Origin: Thermoplasmata archaeon
Lineage (GTDB): Archaea > Thermoplasmatota > Thermoplasmata > UBA184
DNA length: 5,952 nt
Reading direction: 5' to 3'
NCBI GenBank assembly: GCA_021827545.1
Contig: JAKAVH010000270.1
Location: 1 to 5,952 of the forward strand
Positions within the stretch are counted from its first letter, which is position 1. The number at the start of each line of letters is the position of its first letter. Under the pieces are notes generated by a model. That model did not search any database. It was given only the letters and a program-made list of their open reading frames with translations, and had not been told where the DNA came from. The position numbers and the translations under genes were made by a program. Of this stretch, positions 1 to 5,555 are shown piece after piece.

Positions 1-1
1 T

Positions 2-631
2 CTGGCGCTTCACCTTATCGACCCGTCGCTCGGTGACGTCGGTTTCATCGGGACCGGCTACCAAGCCCGCAACGCCCTGGCGTGCCTCGTTGCCGTGTTT
101 CGGAATCCTCGCGTCGTCGCTTGGAGCCCGAATCCCGAGCACCGAAAGGAGTTCGCGGATTGGGCGCGCTCGGCTCTCGGAACCGAGATCGCTCTTGCGT
201 CGGACGCGGAGGGCGTCCTCGCTGAGACCTCGGCCATTGTGCTTGTCACGACGTCGGAATCCCCGGTCGTTACCCAGCCGATGCTTCGCGAACCGAAGTT
301 GCTACTGAGCATCAACAGCTATCGTCGCCCGGAGATCGACACCCTGATCCTGGATGCGGCCCGAGTGGTCTGGACGGACAGTGTCGCCCAAGCCAGCGGC
401 CCCGGCACCCTCTTCAGCGACGAAGAACGGAGGTCCAAGCTTCGTCCCTTGATGCAAGGAGTCCAGGACGGGAGCCTTCGCGAGAGATCCTCGACGCGGA
501 TCGTCGTGAACACCGGAGCGGCGTGGGAAGAGGCGGTCACCGCGCAGCTCTTGTTCGAGATGGCGGTCGAACGCGGGGTTGGGGCGGAGATGCCTATTCC
601 GCCGGACGCGACCCAGAGCCGGATCTTCTGA
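2..631 (+). CDS. Ornithine cyclodeaminase/mu-crystallin family protein, 5' end outside window
   Basis: The visible 209 residues read in frame from base 2 to a TGA at 629-631. They begin just before a Rossmann nucleotide-binding turn, VGFIGTGYQAR (about residues 13-23), the GxGxQA motif typical of the ornithine cyclodeaminase/mu-crystallin/archaeal alanine dehydrogenase family. A strand resembling the second Rossmann beta strand follows (VVAWSPNPEHRKEF), then VLVTTSESPVV, then LLLSINSYRRPEID. The C-terminal part (TRIVVNTGAAWEEAVTAQLLFEMAVERGVG) matches the closing helical segment of the family. Members are usually 310-330 residues, so roughly the first 110, including substrate-contacting N-terminal residues, lie off the left edge. 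Members are NAD(P)-dependent: ornithine to proline, alanine dehydrogenase, imino acid reductase or opine-type reactions. The substrate cannot be told here. It is cytosolic. The family call is firm; the specific activity is open. Confidence 0.85.
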   Translation: MALHLIDPSLGDVGFIGTGYQARNALACLVAVFRNPRVVAWSPNPEHRKEFADWARSALGTEIALASDAEGVLAETSAIVLVTTSESPVVTQPMLREPKLLLSINSYRRPEIDTLILDAARVVWTDSVAQASGPGTLFSDEERRSKLRPLMQGVQDGSLRERSSTRIVVNTGAAWEEAVTAQLLFEMAVERGVGAEMPIPPDATQSRIF

Positions 632-804
632 CTCCCTCGCGAAGCCGGGGGGTACGAAGCCATGGTTGTCGGTCGGGTCTGAAGTCGGGACATCTGACGC
701 GCCTTCCGGGGCCGGGCTCCGGCGGCTCACGGGCCTAGGAGACGCTCGGTCGGGGCCATCGGTCCGAAGAAACCATTACCCTTCGGGATTCCATTCACAA
801 CACC
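632..804. other. Intergenic gap between the OCD-family gene and the membrane protein gene
   Basis: This gap has no credible gene. A short GC-rich inverted repeat (CCGGGG at 706-711 against CTCCGG at 717-722, five-base loop, one G-T pair) could fold in the RNA after the upstream gene, but no T-run follows it, so I do not call a terminator. The right end holds a weak promoter-like patch, listed separately. Confidence 0.4.
766..780 (+). promoter_or_regulatory. Weak TATA/BRE-like patch before the six-helix membrane protein
   Basis: In GC-rich surroundings, GAAGAAACCATTACC sits so that its A/T-rich centre is about 27-30 bases before the ATG at 805. That is the spacing of an archaeal BRE/TATA pair for a leaderless transcript. 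No Shine-Dalgarno sequence precedes the ATG (the bases before it read CATTCACAACACC). The match to a TATA consensus is poor, so this rests mainly on position and composition. Confidence 0.3.
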
Positions 805-1419
805 ATGGCCGGGTGGCCTGACCCCTCGTCAGAACGCGCGGGTCGGGTCGAACGCGACTTGACCATCGTCACTGTCGGTTTCGTGCTTCTGGGGATTGGG
901 CTGGCTCTCGTGCCCTGGTCGGGTCTCTTGTACATTGTGGCCGGGACCTTCCTCGTGCTGCCCGGCTTCGCCATCGGGGCCGCCGGATGGTTCCTCTTCG
1001 GCCAAGACTTTCGGATTACGGCCCACCGTCGTCAAGACGGCGCGATGCTCATGGCCGCCGGGCTCGGGCTCACGTTGGCGGCTTGGGTGAGCTACCTCGC
1101 GCAGATCGCGTCGTACACGACGCGCAACATCGCGATTGTCGTCGGGCTGGTCCTGTTCGCCGTCGGGTATGCCTCGTTTCGCCAGCGATACGTTCAAGCG
1201 GTGGGCCCTGCGGGCGACATCGGTCTGAACGCGTACTTGGCCGGCCTTCTCATCGCGGTGGCCGCGTTCTTGGCGTTCGCATGGGGCGGCTTTCGCGACC
1301 CTCTCGCGGCGGTGATCACCACCCTCATCGGACTCGGGTTCTTGGTCATGGCGTTCGGAGCCGCATTGCTCAGGCGGGAGTCTCCCGGGGCCCCGCCCGC
1401 GTCATCGGACGGGAGATAG
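805..1419 (+). CDS. Six-helix integral membrane protein, unknown function
   Basis: The 204-residue protein has a short polar N-terminus (residues 1-18) and then six hydrophobic segments at about 20-38, 41-65, 79-102, 108-125, 141-163 and 167-189. It ends in a charged, Pro/Ser-rich tail (RRESPGAPPASSDGR). Helices 1-2 are separated by a tight turn. The loop between helices 2 and 3 (QDFRITAHRRQDG) is basic and probably cytoplasmic. I see no catalytic or transporter motif and no signal peptide apart from the first helix, and I do not recognise the family. The ATG at 805 is the only good start; it has no SD. The gene stands alone on its strand: the gene before it belongs to an enzyme family with no evident link, and the gene after it is convergent. 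That it is coding is well supported by the clean alternation of helices and charged loops. Its function is unknown. Confidence 0.8.
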   Translation: MAGWPDPSSERAGRVERDLTIVTVGFVLLGIGLALVPWSGLLYIVAGTFLVLPGFAIGAAGWFLFGQDFRITAHRRQDGAMLMAAGLGLTLAAWVSYLAQIASYTTRNIAIVVGLVLFAVGYASFRQRYVQAVGPAGDIGLNAYLAGLLIAVAAFLAFAWGGFRDPLAAVITTLIGLGFLVMAFGAALLRRESPGAPPASSDGR

Positions 1420-1572
1420 ACCCGGCCTGTTCTCCGCGCTCGGAGCCTCACAGCGGGCGGAACCGTTCGATCGCCGCGGAGCCGGACCACGCCAACGGCT
1501 CACGCGTAATGGGAGTGTCTCCCGTAGCGTGAAGCCGGTGCGGAGTTCCATGGCACCCCGCGGAAGGCGTCC
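1420..1572. other. Convergent intergenic region between membrane protein and ABC permease genes
   Basis: Both flanking genes end here, so transcripts from both sides run into this gap. Its main content is the hairpin at 1496-1537. No coding region is credible: a reading frame on the minus strand that crosses it is a shadow of the permease gene. Confidence 0.6.
1496..1537. terminator. Imperfect hairpin between convergent genes, possible bidirectional terminator
   Basis: Three 5-bp arms pair in order: CGGCT (1496-1500) with AGCCG (1533-1537), CACGC (1501-1505) with GCGTG (1527-1531), and GGGAG (1511-1515) with CTCCC (1519-1523), closing a three-base TGT loop. One A bulge (1532) and a 5-by-3 internal loop (GTAAT/GTA) that can partly pair interrupt the stem. 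The position between two convergent stop codons fits a transcription end or RNA-stability element for both strands. There is no T-run on either side, and archaeal termination mostly depends on U-tracts, so 'terminator' is an inference; a structured RNA 3' end or a dispersed palindromic repeat are alternatives. Confidence 0.45.
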
Positions 1573-2280
1573 CTAGGGGCGAACCGAGGGCGGTCGGTGA
1601 AGCGATCGTTTCACGCGAACCCTCATCGTCCAGAGCAGGGTGGCGAGGAGCGTGAGAGCGGCCGTGTAGGCGAGCGCGTAGGAGACAGAGACCGGGGCGG
1701 GGGGCGGAGTCACGCCGTGGAGCCCGGCGGCGACGGCGAGGAATTGTTGGGACCCATAGAGGGGGAGAAACGGGGCGACCGAGGAGTCCGTGGGCAACGT
1801 CAGCTCGATGCCCACGAGCGCGATGATCGCCAGGGTTCCCTCGAGTTCTCTCGGAAGCAACGAACCGATCGCGAGCCCGAGAGGGACCGCGACGATGCCG
1901 GAGAGGGAGACCCCGAGAACGAGCTCCCCGGTCGCTGTGGGACGCGAGATCGCGAGGAACAACAGCGCGAAGGCGCCGATGAGGATCGCGGCGACCCCTT
2001 CCAAGAGGAGCCATCGGCCCGCTAGGAGCTCCCAAGGTCGGTAGCCGGCGAGGACCAAGCGAGGGTCGGTTTCTCGGGACGCCAAGACGACGAAGAGGCC
2101 GACGGCCGACACCGACCAGGCCAGCCCGATACCGCCGACCAAGAGGGCATAATGGCTGGGGAGAAGGGCGAAATAGAACGCCAGAGGCAGGACGACCATG
2201 AGCGCGATCGCCACGTACCGACGGACGAGGTCCCTCCCTTGCATCCCGGCGATGATGACGATCCGTCGCGCCGAACTCAT
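1573..2280 (-). CDS. ABC-2 type transporter permease
   Basis: The 235-residue protein has about six hydrophobic segments (22-41, 44-68, 91-111, 120-143, 149-165, 203-225). A cytoplasmic loop after helix 2 (about 69-90, [22 protein letters not shown]) resembles the coupling region of ABC-2 permeases, which contacts the ATPase. A proline-rich outer loop lies before the last helix, and the tail is basic ([12 protein letters not shown]). I chose the ATG at 2278-2280 because its first bases overlap the TGA of the ATPase gene (ATGA, four bases) and a GGAG (2285-2288 on this strand) lies four bases ahead. An in-frame ATG farther upstream (2322) would sit inside the ATPase gene. The protein should form a homodimer in the cytoplasmic membrane with two ATPase subunits. 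ABC-2 systems are mostly exporters of drugs, lipids, polysaccharides or peptides; the cargo is not readable here. Confidence 0.82.
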   Translation of the reverse strand: MSSARRIVIIAGMQGRDLVRRYVAIALMVVLPLAFYFALLPSHYALLVGGIGLAWSVSAVGLFVVLASRETDPRLVLAGYRPWELLAGRWLLLEGVAAILIGAFALLFLAISRPTATGELVLGVSLSGIVAVPLGLAIGSLLPRELEGTLAIIALVGIELTLPTDSSVAPFLPLYGSQQFLAVAAGLHGVTPPPAPVSVSYALAYTAALTLLATLLWTMRVRVKRSLHRPPSVRP

Positions 2281-2942
2281 GACGCTCCGAAGGGCGGTTC
2301 CCCTCCCACGACGGAAGGGCACGGGATCCTGAGCTCGACCAGCCGATCCGCCCGTTGGCGCTCCACCAGAAGGTGGGTGACGACGACGATGGCCTTGCCC
2401 TGGTCCCGCCAGGTCTCCACGTGATTCCAGAAATTCACGTAGGTGCCGTGGTCGAAACCCTGGTACGGTTCGTCCAGCAGCAGAATCTCCGGCTCACCCA
2501 GCAGGGCGAGGACGAGATTGAGCTTCTGCCGGTTCCCGCTGGAGAGGTTCTGCACGAGCGTGGGGTCCCCCACGGGAAACCCGAGAGCCTGGAGCAGTTC
2601 GTGTCCCTGGGCCAACGCATCCCCCGGGGGAAGATCCCTAGCCGCGCCGAAGTAGCGGAGGTGCTCCCGCGCGTTCAAGAGTCCGATGAGACCGGGTTCT
2701 TGAGGACAGTATCCGACTCGGCCCCGACTATCGACCTCCCCGGCATCGGCCGCAAGGAACCCGGCCAGAATCCGGAGGAGCGTGCTCTTTCCTGCTCCAT
2801 TTTCGCCGACGACGGCGACTACCTCACCGGGCCGGACCTCAAGGTTCACATTGTCGAGGACGAGCTTGCGTCCGAACCGCTTGCGAATACCGGTCGCGGT
2901 CAGGATTGGGGATGGGCTGTCCGAGCGCTCACGTCCCCCCAT
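2277..2942 (-). CDS. ABC transporter ATP-binding protein (ABC-2 type exporter)
   Basis: A nucleotide-binding subunit of 221 residues from the preferred start. Motifs in order: Walker [10 protein letters not shown] (46-54), Q-loop YCPQE (Gln81), signature LSSGNRQKL (from 133), Walker B ILLLDEP (153-159, catalytic Glu158), D-loop region YQGFD (160-164), and the switch histidine in VVVTH (His190). All residues needed for ATP hydrolysis are present. The signature reads LSSGN rather than LSGGQ, and the D-loop is atypical. I prefer the ATG at 2940-2942 (MGGRERSD) over the one at 2967-2969, because the latter lies within an AT-rich TATA-like box at the right distance for a leaderless start at 2942. 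The earlier start would add nine basic residues. It overlaps the permease gene by four bases, so the two form an operon. It energises export of an unknown substrate at the inner face of the membrane. Confidence 0.9.
   Translation of the reverse strand: MGGRERSDSPSPILTATGIRKRFGRKLVLDNVNLEVRPGEVVAVVGENGAGKSTLLRILAGFLAADAGEVDSRGRVGYCPQEPGLIGLLNAREHLRYFGAARDLPPGDALAQGHELLQALGFPVGDPTLVQNLSSGNRQKLNLVLALLGEPEILLLDEPYQGFDHGTYVNFWNHVETWRDQGKAIVVVTHLLVERQRADRLVELRIPCPSVVGGEPPFGAS
2285..2288 (-). promoter_or_regulatory. Shine-Dalgarno GGAG for the ABC permease
   Basis: On the minus strand GGAG lies four bases before the permease ATG, inside the end of the ATPase gene. It supports the overlapping start at 2280 and fits re-initiation after the ATPase stop. 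It is the only SD-like site at usable spacing that I see before any gene with a visible start in this window. Confidence 0.5.
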
Positions 2943-2967
2943 CGCTCCCCGGTACGGACGCCTGCGC

Positions 2968-2975
2968 ATAAAATT
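2968..2975 (-). promoter_or_regulatory. TATA-like box for the ABC ATPase-permease operon
   Basis: On the minus strand AATTTTAT is the most AT-rich octamer of this gap. Its centre lies about 29 bases before the ATG at 2942, close to the standard archaeal TATA position for a transcript starting at the start codon. The bases between are GC-rich. A GGGGAG lies only about two bases before the ATG, too near for a normal SD. A purine-rich stretch (GCAGCG) adjoins the box upstream where a BRE would be. Confidence 0.5.
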
Positions 2976-3128
2976 CGCTGCGAACCCGTGAGCTCGGTCC
3001 GTCCCACCTGGGCGGCGCTCCGCGTAGGAATCCCCCCTTCGAGATCGGACCCAAGATATGCGCCCACGACCACGGCGGCATCCGGAGAGCGTGAGCGCAG
3101 TGAGTGCTTCTCGCTCGCGAACTCCGGG
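2976..3128. other. Intergenic region between the CopD-like gene and the ABC operon
   Basis: Both neighbours are on the minus strand. The gap contains no credible gene. A minus-strand GAGCG (3112-3116) can pair with CGCTC (3093-3097) about a dozen bases away just after the CopD-like stop, a weak fold. Otherwise I see only the operon promoter at its left edge. Confidence 0.4.
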
Positions 3129-3641
3129 TCAGACGCTGGCGGCTCCCGCCATTCCGATCAACGCCAACGCGAACAAGGCCAGCGAGGCCGTGGCAATCCG
3201 ATCGAGCCGGTGTCCCAATACATCGATCTCGGCCCATCGTTCCTTGCTCGGATTGGCAAGGGCGCGTATCACAACCTTCTCGAGCCGTAGCGCGCTCGGG
3301 AGAATGTAGACTTCCCCCACCAGAAATGCGGCGATGCCGAAGACGCCCCCGAACATCACCCAAGCGGCCCAGGCACTCGCGCCGGGAGCGGTGAAGACCG
3401 ACAGATTCCCGCCGGCCAGCTCGTAGGCCAACACGCCGCCGAAAAGCAGGGTGAGCACGCTCGCGACCAGCATGTACGGCCCGAGTCGCGGCATGATCCG
3501 ACGGTAGAAGCGAGCTCGCTCCTCCGGGTCCATCCTCCACATGGTCGGGAAGAGCACCGCCGCGGTGAAGAGAGCCGCTCCGACCCAGGCGATAGCCGCC
3601 CCAACGTGGAGAAAGATCAGGATCTGGACGGTGACGGTCAT
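3129..3641 (-). CDS. Small four-helix membrane protein, CopD/DUF2269-like
   Basis: The 170-residue protein has four hydrophobic segments at about 7-31, 55-75, 91-114 and 148-168. The first carries a His in HVGAAIAWVGAALF (His12), followed by a loop with DPEERARFYRRIMPRLGPY. A second His (His144) lies just ahead of the last helix (LGHRLDRIATAS). Length, the His-led first helix followed by a WVG motif, and the arginine-rich first loop resemble the CopD/DUF2269 group of small membrane proteins, some proposed to bind copper or heme. I cannot show metal binding. I chose the ATG at 3639-3641 because helix 1 starts directly after it; an in-frame extension up to 3869 would add 76 low-complexity R/S/P-rich residues and run into the transposase gene. 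No SD precedes the start. It is monocistronic as far as visible. It could be a plain structural membrane protein instead. Confidence 0.75.
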   Translation of the reverse strand: MTVTVQILIFLHVGAAIAWVGAALFTAAVLFPTMWRMDPEERARFYRRIMPRLGPYMLVASVLTLLFGGVLAYELAGGNLSVFTAPGASAWAAWVMFGGVFGIAAFLVGEVYILPSALRLEKVVIRALANPSKERWAEIDVLGHRLDRIATASLALFALALIGMAGAASV

Positions 3642-3663
3642 CGAAGGGGCGACTCGAATCGTT

Positions 3664-3670
3664 CCTTTTG
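3664..3670 (-). promoter_or_regulatory. TATA-like patch for the CopD-like gene
   Basis: On the minus strand CAAAAGG is centred about 26 bases before the ATG at 3641, the expected spacing for a leaderless archaeal transcript. No SD-like purine run precedes the ATG (the bases before it read GCCCCTTCG). The similarity to a TATA consensus is partial. Confidence 0.35.
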
Positions 3671-3704
3671 AGCGTTCAGTTCGTATGTGTAACCGGAAAC
3701 TCGA

Positions 3705-3714
3705 GTGGCTGACG
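3705..3714 (+). repeat. 10-bp direct repeat, left copy (candidate target-site duplication)
   Basis: GTGGCTGACG occurs here and again at 4830-4839, bracketing the transposase gene. Ten identical bases so close to both sides of a DDE transposase suggest a duplicated target. However, 10 bp is slightly long for IS5-family duplications, and I could not find convincing terminal inverted repeats just inside. Confidence 0.35.
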
Positions 3715-3771
3715 TGAGCTTGCCCGCCCCACGACCCTCGGTTCCTGTGGAACTCCGCGCTGAAAGGGGCA

Positions 3772-3827
3772 CTCCGCGGCCGCGGTTGTGTCGACACATC
3801 ACCGCGGAGGCGGCCGTTCGGCCGCGG
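3772..3827. repeat. Nest of palindromes around the transposase start
   Basis: The hexamer palindrome CCGCGG occurs four times (3774-3779, 3780-3785, 3802-3807, 3822-3827). Between copies two and three lies a perfect 12-bp palindrome, TGTGTCGACACA (3787-3798). CTCCGCGG (3772-3779) pairs with CCGCGGAG (3802-3809), and CCGCGGT (3780-3786) pairs with ACCGCGG (3801-3807). CGGCC (3811-3815) pairs with GGCCG (3820-3824). The GTG start codon at 3788 is within the central palindrome, so RNA folding could hide it; transposase binding is another possibility. Confidence 0.6.
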
Positions 3828-4771
3828 GAACCCCAACCCCTTCGCACCTGAAGAAGACCACTGGCCCACCGGCTCGTAAGAGCCTTCAACGACGGAACCA
3901 CCGCCGCTACCGACAGTCCCTCCGCCACAGGAAAGGCCTCCTCTACCACCCCCTCGAGGAGCTCGTCCGACGGGCTCCCGTCCCTTACCGCTGTAAGGCC
4001 CCGAAAACGCCCCGGCGACCCCCTACCGACCCCCGCGATGTGGTCGGTTTTCTTCTGCTGATGACCCGGGAAGGGCTGTCGTACGACGAGACCTACGCCC
4101 CCCTCGAGGCCGTTCCCGAGCTCGCTCGGAAGATCGGCTTTCGCGGGAAGGTCCCCGCGGCAAGCACGGTCACCTCGCTGGTGATCCGCGTCGGAGCCGA
4201 GTATCTCGAGCGCCTGATCGTTCGCACCGGGGCGTCTCTCACCCGGGGGCGGACCCACACCGCCGGGGACGCCACCGGCGTGGGGATCCGACAGTACGAG
4301 CGCTGGTTCGATGTGCGCCACGGGGCGGCGAGCCGCCGACGGCGGTTCGTCAAGCTCCACGCGCTCGTGGCGACCCGAGCCGCGTGGCCGTTCTTCCTCT
4401 CCGCTCGTGTCACCGTCGGCACGTGGGGCGACTCGCCCGAGCTCGGGCCGTTGCTCGAACGGATCGATCCCGACGTCGACGTCGGGAACGTGGCGCGGGA
4501 CAAGGGCTACCAGTCCCGGAAGAACGCCGAGCGGATCGAGGCGCGCGGCGGTCTTCCCGTGATCGACCTCAAGGCGAACGTCACCGCCAAGACGCTGGGC
4601 TCGCCCGCGTGGAAGCGGCTGGTCGTTCGGCGACGAGGAAACCGACGGGCGTTCCGATGCCGGTATCGAAGACGGACGGTGGTCGAAGGGATCTTCGGGG
4701 CGGTCAAGCGTCGGTTCGGGGAGATGGTGAAATCGCGTCGACGGCACGCTCAGCGCGCGGAGGTCCTCTGA
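3788..4771 (+). CDS. DDE transposase, IS5/IS4 superfamily, C-terminus apparently clipped
   Basis: A 327-residue transposase starting at GTG 3788. A very basic N-terminal region (to about residue 85) precedes a helical segment (DVVGFLLLMTREGLSYDETYAPL, then VPAASTVTSLVIRVG), a likely DNA-binding portion. The RNase H-like catalytic core has Asp161 (AGDATGVGI), Asp238 (VARDKGYQSRKN) and Glu300 (RTVVEGIFG). The last part fits the IS4-superfamily signature Y-(2)-R-(3)-E-(6)-K exactly: Tyr293, Arg296, Glu300, Lys307. The frame then ends at AEVL with two adjacent TGA codons (4769-4774). Relatives normally continue with one more hydrophobic helix, and such a tail (MVVWNAFGRVYHLG) is still in frame just behind the stops. 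The copy could be inactive or slightly shortened. No other good start exists near the GTG. It cuts and inserts its own element. Confidence 0.85.
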   Translation: MSTHHRGGGRSAAGTPTPSHLKKTTGPPARKSLQRRNHRRYRQSLRHRKGLLYHPLEELVRRAPVPYRCKAPKTPRRPPTDPRDVVGFLLLMTREGLSYDETYAPLEAVPELARKIGFRGKVPAASTVTSLVIRVGAEYLERLIVRTGASLTRGRTHTAGDATGVGIRQYERWFDVRHGAASRRRRFVKLHALVATRAAWPFFLSARVTVGTWGDSPELGPLLERIDPDVDVGNVARDKGYQSRKNAERIEARGGLPVIDLKANVTAKTLGSPAWKRLVVRRRGNRRAFRCRYRRRTVVEGIFGAVKRRFGEMVKSRRRHAQRAEVL

Positions 4772-4774
4772 TGA

Positions 4775-4819
4775 ATGGTCGTCTGGAACGCCTTCGGACG
4801 GGTCTACCACTTGGGATGA
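4775..4819 (+). pseudogene. In-frame remnant of the transposase C-terminal helix
   Basis: Directly after the double TGA and in the same frame, 14 codons read MVVWNAFGRVYHLG before a third TGA (4817-4819). The composition (hydrophobic, with WNAF and RVYHL) is what the terminal helix of this transposase class looks like, often after an EVLL or EALL motif. It ends 10 bases before the right copy of the direct repeat. I read it as the cut-off end of the original gene. The ATG at 4775 is unlikely to be used as a separate start. Confidence 0.45.
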
Positions 4820-4829
4820 CCGACACGCG

Positions 4830-4839
4830 GTGGCTGACG
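4830..4839 (+). repeat. 10-bp direct repeat, right copy (candidate target-site duplication)
   Basis: GTGGCTGACG, identical to 3705-3714. It sets the proposed right boundary of the insertion, immediately past the transposase tail remnant. Confidence 0.35.
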
Positions 4840-5555
4840 GCCTGGAGGGTTTCCCGTCGCACTTGCCGTGAGGCGAATGCTCAAAGCGATGGGAGCTTCG
4901 GGGGTGCCCGGATGAGATCAGGACTCACGCGTTCCAGTCACGGAATCGCAGAGCTCGGAGGCCGGCTTCCAGAGGAGCTGCTCAGGGCATCAGCGGCCCG
5001 GGGAGCCCGAACACGTACCAAAGACGAAACAGAAGTCCCAGTGATACCTCCGAGGCGGACGATAATGGAATGCACCCTGCCGGAGCTCATTGGGCGCGGT
5101 CCACGACTGCGCCTGGATGAACCGGGGGCTTCCCTCCCATGCGAAGGAAGGCCGAGACGATTCCGAAGGCCGCCGCCTCCGGTGCCTCCTCCGTGAAAAG
5201 GTCGGTTGCAGGTAGACGCCCGAGTCGATCTTTCACGATGGCTCGGGCGACCCAAAGAGGCTGACCCCCCTGCTCGGGGCGGCCGTGATCGACCGCCGGT
5301 CTTCCGAAGGGGATGCCGGATCCACGTCGCACCACCACGTGCGCACAGACGCAGAGACCGGCTTCGAGTCGATGCAACCGCCACTTCCGACGCACCGAAC
5401 GTCGAGCCAACGATCCGAGGCGTGCGGAGCGACGTTCGGGGGGCGACGACCAGGGCGAAGCAACACGACGGCGGGAAAGGCTCCCGGGACCGCGCCTCGT
5501 GGAGCGTTCAAGTGAGAGGCGATCGGGCTGCAACCGGGTTCCTCATTCCAACCCC
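4840..5555. other. About 700 bases without a convincing gene
   Basis: This stretch lies between the proposed insertion end and the stop codon of the SnoaL-like gene. Long open frames exist on both strands, but most translate to Arg/Ser/Pro-rich sequence with no domain and overlap each other, as expected from GC-rich DNA. The single exception is a minus-strand segment at about 5087-5344 that reads more like a protein (for example ARAIVKDRLGRLPATDL, then EEAPEAAAFGIVSAFL). I do not recognise it, and its only starts would be GTG codons, so it may be a small unknown gene or a decayed remnant. I see no tRNA-like fold, CRISPR repeat or clear promoter here. It may be eroded accessory DNA. Confidence 0.5.
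5087..5344 (-). CDS. Doubtful small hypothetical protein or gene remnant
   Basis: From a run of GTG codons near 5339-5344 this minus-strand frame gives about 85 residues ending ...HPGAVVDRAQ at a TGA (5087-5089). The C-terminal two thirds has balanced composition (AIVKDRLGRL, FTEEAPEAAAFGIVSAF) unlike the Arg/Ser-rich shadow frames around it. Against it: no ATG start, no visible SD or TATA patch, no recognised domain, and the frame continues upstream as low-complexity R/S-rich sequence. It is listed only so that it can be checked. Confidence 0.2.
   Translation of the reverse strand, partial: AHVVVRRGSGIPFGRPAVDHGRPEQGGQPLWVARAIVKDRLGRLPATDLFTEEAPEAAAFGIVSAFLRMGGKPPVHPGAVVDRAQ

Larger units (their letters stand above)
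3705..4839 (+). mobile_element. IS5/IS4-superfamily insertion sequence, solo copy, boundaries tentative
   Basis: A single DDE transposase gene fills most of this roughly 1.1-kb segment, the normal size for an IS of this class. Boundaries are set by the 10-bp direct repeat GTGGCTGACG. Inside the repeats the two ends match only weakly as inverted repeats, so the true ends may differ by tens of bases; a second partial match (TCCTGTGGAA near 3743-3752 against the complement of about 4967-4976) would give a slightly larger element. There are no passenger genes. It sits upstream of the CopD-like gene without breaking its coding sequence or its presumed promoter. Confidence 0.45.

Noticed and set aside
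1455..1490. TTCGATC within 1441-1490 as a possible tRNA T-loop
   Set aside because: No flanking 5-bp T-stem, anticodon arm or acceptor stem can be built around it.
1448..2035. A 195-codon minus-strand frame overlapping the permease
   Set aside because: Shadow frame: Arg/Pro-rich, no membrane helices, while the other frame gives a coherent ABC-2 permease.
2355..3290. A 311-codon plus-strand open frame across the ABC ATPase
   Set aside because: It is antisense to the ATPase, whose Walker A, Q-loop, Walker B and H-loop are all clear, and it spans an intergenic gap into the CopD-like gene.
3642..3869. N-terminal extension of the CopD-like protein to 3869
   Set aside because: The extra 76 residues are R/S/G-rich, overlap the transposase start region, and the natural start is right before helix 1 with a TATA-like patch at fitting distance.
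3638..4810. A 390-codon open frame on the minus strand across the transposase
   Set aside because: It is fully antisense to a gene with an intact DDE core and family signature, and its product is Arg/Asp/Pro-rich with no domain. It is a GC-rich shadow.
3743..4976. Partial inverted match TCCTGTGGAA / TCCTCTGGAA as IS terminal repeats
   Set aside because: Only 9 of 10 bases match in the core with weaker flanks, there is no duplicated target outside, and the 10-bp direct repeat gives a simpler boundary. Kept only as an alternative in the element entry.
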